Assembly: GCA_027451645.1 (NCBI GenBank)
Contig: DAIDIX010000078.1
Span: 1-7,819, forward strand
DNA from: Candidatus Dormiibacterota bacterium
Lineage (GTDB): Bacteria; Chloroflexota; Dormibacteria; Aeolococcales; Aeolococcaceae
Direction: 5' to 3'
Length of the DNA: 7,819 bases
Below the pieces are notes generated by a model, which did not search any database, was not told the DNA's origin, and saw only the letters and a list, made by a program, of their open reading frames with translations. Below are positions 5,780 to 7,819 of the stretch, in pieces. Numbering within the stretch: position 1 is the first letter of the stretch; the number at the start of each line of letters is the position of its first letter. The position numbers and the translations under genes were made by a program.

Positions 5780-6568
5780 ATGCCAGACATGACTGCGACA
5801 CCGCGTGGTGCACCCTGCTGGGTAGACCTGTGGACCTCGGATGTCGAGAGCAGCCAACACTTCTACACCCGCCTCTTTGGCTGGGAGGCAAACGAACCAA
5901 GCGATGCGTTTGGTGGCTACTTCATGTTCACCCTCAATGGGCGACCCATTGCTGGGGCAATGGGGGACATGGCGGATGCCCATGCCAACAATACGTGGAA
6001 GCCGTATTTTGCCTCGGACAATCTCGCACGTACCCTTGATCTGGCAACTGCGAATGGTGCAACTGTCCTCTTTCCTCCCGCAGCCATCGCGGACCTTGGG
6101 CAACAGGCAGTAATCGCTGATCCATCTGGGGCAGTCACAGGAATCTGGCAGGGGGAGAGCTTCACAGGGTTTTCTTCAATCCACGAGGCTGGCACGCCAA
6201 GCTTTGTCGCGATTGATGTTCCAGATGCAGCCAGCGAAATCCTCTTCTATCGCGAAGTCTTCCATTGGGATCCCCTGGAGGAGGAAGCAGATGGTCACCA
6301 CTATGCTGGACTCATGGATACGGAACATGGACTGCCAATCGCAGGCATCGGCGATGAAATCGAAAACCTTGCTCCCGGAGAGTCCCCGCACTGGTCCGTG
6401 TTCTGGCAGGTAGATGATGTCGATGCAGCAGCGCAACTGGTGTCCCAACTCGGAGGCACTGTCCACAGTCAGCCAGCTAAAGGTGGGCTTGGGCGAGTGG
6501 CACGGGTTTCGGATCCCAGTGGTGCGACGTTCCGGATGTTTCAGCCAAAGTCACGAACTGCAGACTGA
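5780..6568 (+). CDS. Two-domain VOC (glyoxalase/bleomycin-resistance fold) family protein
   Basis: This is a 262-residue protein made of two vicinal-oxygen-chelate domains, roughly residues 11-125 and 138-257. Each begins with the usual strand (WVDLWTSDVESSQHFYTRLF from 14; FVAIDVPDAASEILFYREVF from 142) and ends with a DPSGA segment (114-118 and 245-249) and a beta strand (VTGIWQ; ATFRMFQP). Such tandem proteins resemble the actinobacterial CFP-30B/hydroxylase-like group; some VOC proteins are metal-dependent lyases, dioxygenases or resistance proteins. The substrate is not readable, and many proteins of this group lack the full metal-binding set. The ATG at 5780 is preceded by AAGGAG with a 6-base spacer, which rules out the upstream TTG in the same frame. 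The downstream DUF1801 gene begins 24 bases after the stop and is probably cotranscribed. Confidence 0.88.
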   Translation: MPDMTATPRGAPCWVDLWTSDVESSQHFYTRLFGWEANEPSDAFGGYFMFTLNGRPIAGAMGDMADAHANNTWKPYFASDNLARTLDLATANGATVLFPPAAIADLGQQAVIADPSGAVTGIWQGESFTGFSSIHEAGTPSFVAIDVPDAASEILFYREVFHWDPLEEEADGHHYAGLMDTEHGLPIAGIGDEIENLAPGESPHWSVFWQVDDVDAAAQLVSQLGGTVHSQPAKGGLGRVARVSDPSGATFRMFQPKSRTAD

Positions 6569-6592
6569 GAAGGTCTCTCGAGTACTTCCTCC

Positions 6593-6973
6593 ATGACCAG
6601 CTCCTCGACCACAAGCCGCGACATTGACGACTATCTAGCTACAGTTCCTGAGCCGGGCCGCTCAACGCTCGAATCACTGCGCCGCACCATCCGCCGCTTG
6701 GCTCCAACAGCTGTCGAATGCATCTCATACAGGCTTCCTGCATTCCGTGAGGACGGCGCAATCATTGCAGGATTTGCTGCATTCAGGAACCACCTGAGCT
6801 ATCTTCCCCATTCAGGTTCAGTCCTCAGTACACTTCGCGATGAACTCCGTGGCTATGCAATGACTGCTGGGTCCCTGCATTTTGCAAAAGATACTCCGCT
6901 TCCTGAGCCTCTTGTCCTTGCACTCATCAATGCAAAGCGTGAAATCAATGCGAGCCGCAATGCCAAAGGGTAA
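6593..6973 (+). CDS. DUF1801 (YdhG/Fra-like) small protein, possible iron chaperone
   Basis: This is a 126-residue cytoplasmic protein of the DUF1801 (PF08818) family. The family pattern is clear: an N-terminal helix IDDYLATVPEPGRSTLESLR (11-30), the block YRLPAFREDGAIIAGFAAFR (46-65) with NHLSYLPHSG (66-75), and the C-terminal SLHFAKDTPLPEPLV (94-108) leading into a Lys/Arg-containing helix. The length is normal. The family includes Bacillus subtilis Fra (YdhG), a frataxin-like iron chaperone reported to deliver iron to ferrochelatase and Fe-S assembly; many other members are uncharacterised, so the iron role here is inference. The ATG at 6593 has only a weak ribosome binding site, and the gene lies 24 bases after the VOC stop, suggesting coupling or reinitiation. 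The nearby ferrochelatase operon makes an iron role attractive but does not prove it. Confidence 0.82.
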   Translation: MTSSSTTSRDIDDYLATVPEPGRSTLESLRRTIRRLAPTAVECISYRLPAFREDGAIIAGFAAFRNHLSYLPHSGSVLSTLRDELRGYAMTAGSLHFAKDTPLPEPLVLALINAKREINASRNAKG

Positions 6974-7138
6974 GATGGCGTTCGGTGTGCTGTGAGGCAT
7001 TCGTGACTGCCATGCCATGTCCAATCATCATGGAAACACCGTGTTCTCAGCCTTGGAGCACTTCTGCCCATCACCCACACCTGAACAGCATCGATCCTGC
7101 AGCAACTGGGTGCAGAACTTCGCAATTCACGGAGTACG
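6974..7138. other. Convergent spacer, nothing recognised
   Basis: These 165 bases separate the DUF1801 gene from the convergent lipoprotein gene. Only short 5-bp inverted repeats are visible (for example GGCAT/ATGCC near 6997-7017). There is no GC-rich hairpin followed by a T-run on either strand, and no supported small gene. Confidence 0.4.
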
Positions 7139-7816
7139 TCAAGGTGTTGGTGTACCGTAAGGATCGGTGCTTGTGCATGTGCACTCCTGATATATGTACA
7201 CCCTGGACGCTGTGATTCCAATCACGTACGGTATGGTGGGATCATGTGCGAGTCGTGCCTCCAGGGCATTCCAATAGGCAGGAGCATCCCTGTATCCGAT
7301 GAGATACGTTGCCATCTCTCTACCTTGGGGATGCAGTGCAAAAAGGATGATCCAGCTGTCAGGTGCAGTACTAGCGCCCGAACGATCCAACTGAACCCAC
7401 TGGGCACTATCCCATCCGAGCGCACTTCCGCGCGTCCAACCAGCAGCTTTCGCTGCATCAAGCAGTGCCAGCTTGTCCTCAGCCTCGCTTCCTGATCCCT
7501 GCCACAGGATGGTCGCTATGACTTTGCAGACAATGGTGTTGTACCCCATGATCACAGGCGTGGTCTGGATCGAGCAGCCTTCATCAAGGCTCCCTGAATA
7601 CCAGACTGCATGAGAGGCTACCGAGATGGAGGTGAGCTCAGCTGTGAGGGACTGTACAGCTGCATATTCCCGGGCTCGTGAGGCTGCGTATGCCTGGCGG
7701 GTACTCGTGTATGGCCCCACATGAGGCGACTGTGTTTCTACGACATCGCAGGAGGCGAGAAGCTGCATCAGCATAAGCGCACCTGTCAACCTGACAATGT
7801 TCTTGAGCCCAGTCAT
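7139..7816 (-). CDS. Putative secreted lipoprotein, function unknown
   Basis: This is a 225-residue protein with a clear lipoprotein signal: a short basic start (Lys5, Arg9), a hydrophobic stretch (about 10-20) and the lipobox Leu20-Ala21-Ser22-Cys23, so the mature protein would be lipid-anchored at Cys23 on the outer face of the cytoplasmic membrane. The mature part has an Ala-rich, probably helical segment (about 40-65) containing Arg and Glu, then a mixed region with several tryptophans, and a C-terminal tail with Cys-Thr-Cys and many Thr/Pro. Four or more further cysteines could form disulphides. I do not recognise a family. The ATG at 7816 is 3 bases from the window edge, so its ribosome binding site and promoter cannot be seen; the position of the signal peptide supports this start. 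It converges with the VOC/DUF1801 pair and shows no link to the heme genes. Confidence 0.72.
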   Translation of the reverse strand: MTGLKNIVRLTGALMLMQLLASCDVVETQSPHVGPYTSTRQAYAASRAREYAAVQSLTAELTSISVASHAVWYSGSLDEGCSIQTTPVIMGYNTIVCKVIATILWQGSGSEAEDKLALLDAAKAAGWTRGSALGWDSAQWVQLDRSGASTAPDSWIILFALHPQGREMATYLIGYRDAPAYWNALEARLAHDPTIPYVIGITASRVYIYQECTCTSTDPYGTPTP

Positions 7817-7819
7817 GGG

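Noticed and set aside
5429..6103. Long minus-strand open frame running through the tRNA, with a AIAQLDRAPGFEPGGRG-like peptide
   Set aside because: This peptide is the well-known false translation of tRNA genes. The frame also lies antisense to the VOC gene and overlaps the tRNA.
1..7819. CRISPR array, insertion sequence or toxin-antitoxin and defence systems
   Set aside because: No regularly spaced repeats, terminal inverted repeats, transposase motifs or defence-type domains were seen. The many long antisense frames are explained by codon composition of the real genes.

Overview
The window (about 7.8 kb, GC around the mid-50s by eye) is ordinary bacterial chromosome, most likely from an Actinomycetota-like, Gram-positive-type organism. 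The reasons are a ferrochelatase with the Ser-Phe-Gly N-terminal motif seen in actinobacterial coproporphyrin ferrochelatases, a GH63 enzyme that matches mycobacterial glucosylglycerate hydrolase residue by residue, a two-domain VOC protein, and an MFS tail of the type common in that phylum. The assignment is an inference: nothing here fixes the genus, and a Chloroflexota or Bacillota source is not excluded. No phage, transposon, CRISPR or plasmid signature was found.

Left part (1-3867): the C-terminal end of an MFS transporter runs rightward and overlaps by 21 bp, tail to tail, a leftward three-gene heme operon. In transcription order this is hemY/cgoX (3867-2470), a radical SAM/SPASM protein (2473-1340) and hemH/cpfC (1343-387). 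Both junctions are ATGA start/stop overlaps, so the three proteins are probably translated in a coupled way. HemY-type and HemH-type enzymes of this kind carry out coproporphyrinogen oxidation and iron insertion in the coproporphyrin-dependent heme pathway. That pathway normally ends with the decarboxylase ChdC (HemQ), which is absent here. A radical SAM/SPASM enzyme, the class of AhbD that decarboxylates Fe-coproporphyrin III, sits exactly where a last-step enzyme would be expected. This is the most interesting feature of the window.

Middle (3868-5623): a 204-bp spacer carries a plausible heme-operon promoter. Upstream of it, also leftward, is a GH63 glycoside hydrolase (glucosylglycerate/mannosylglycerate hydrolase type, compatible-solute breakdown), and before that a tRNA-Arg(UCG) gene with an encoded CCA end. 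The GH63 ribosome binding site is embedded in an 8-bp perfect inverted repeat between the tRNA and the gene.

Right part (5624-7819): a rightward pair encodes a two-domain VOC (glyoxalase-fold) protein and a small DUF1801 protein. The DUF1801 family includes the frataxin-like iron chaperone Fra of Bacillus, a possible functional link to the heme operon. After a 165-bp convergent spacer without a recognisable terminator, a leftward gene encodes a secreted lipoprotein of unknown function.
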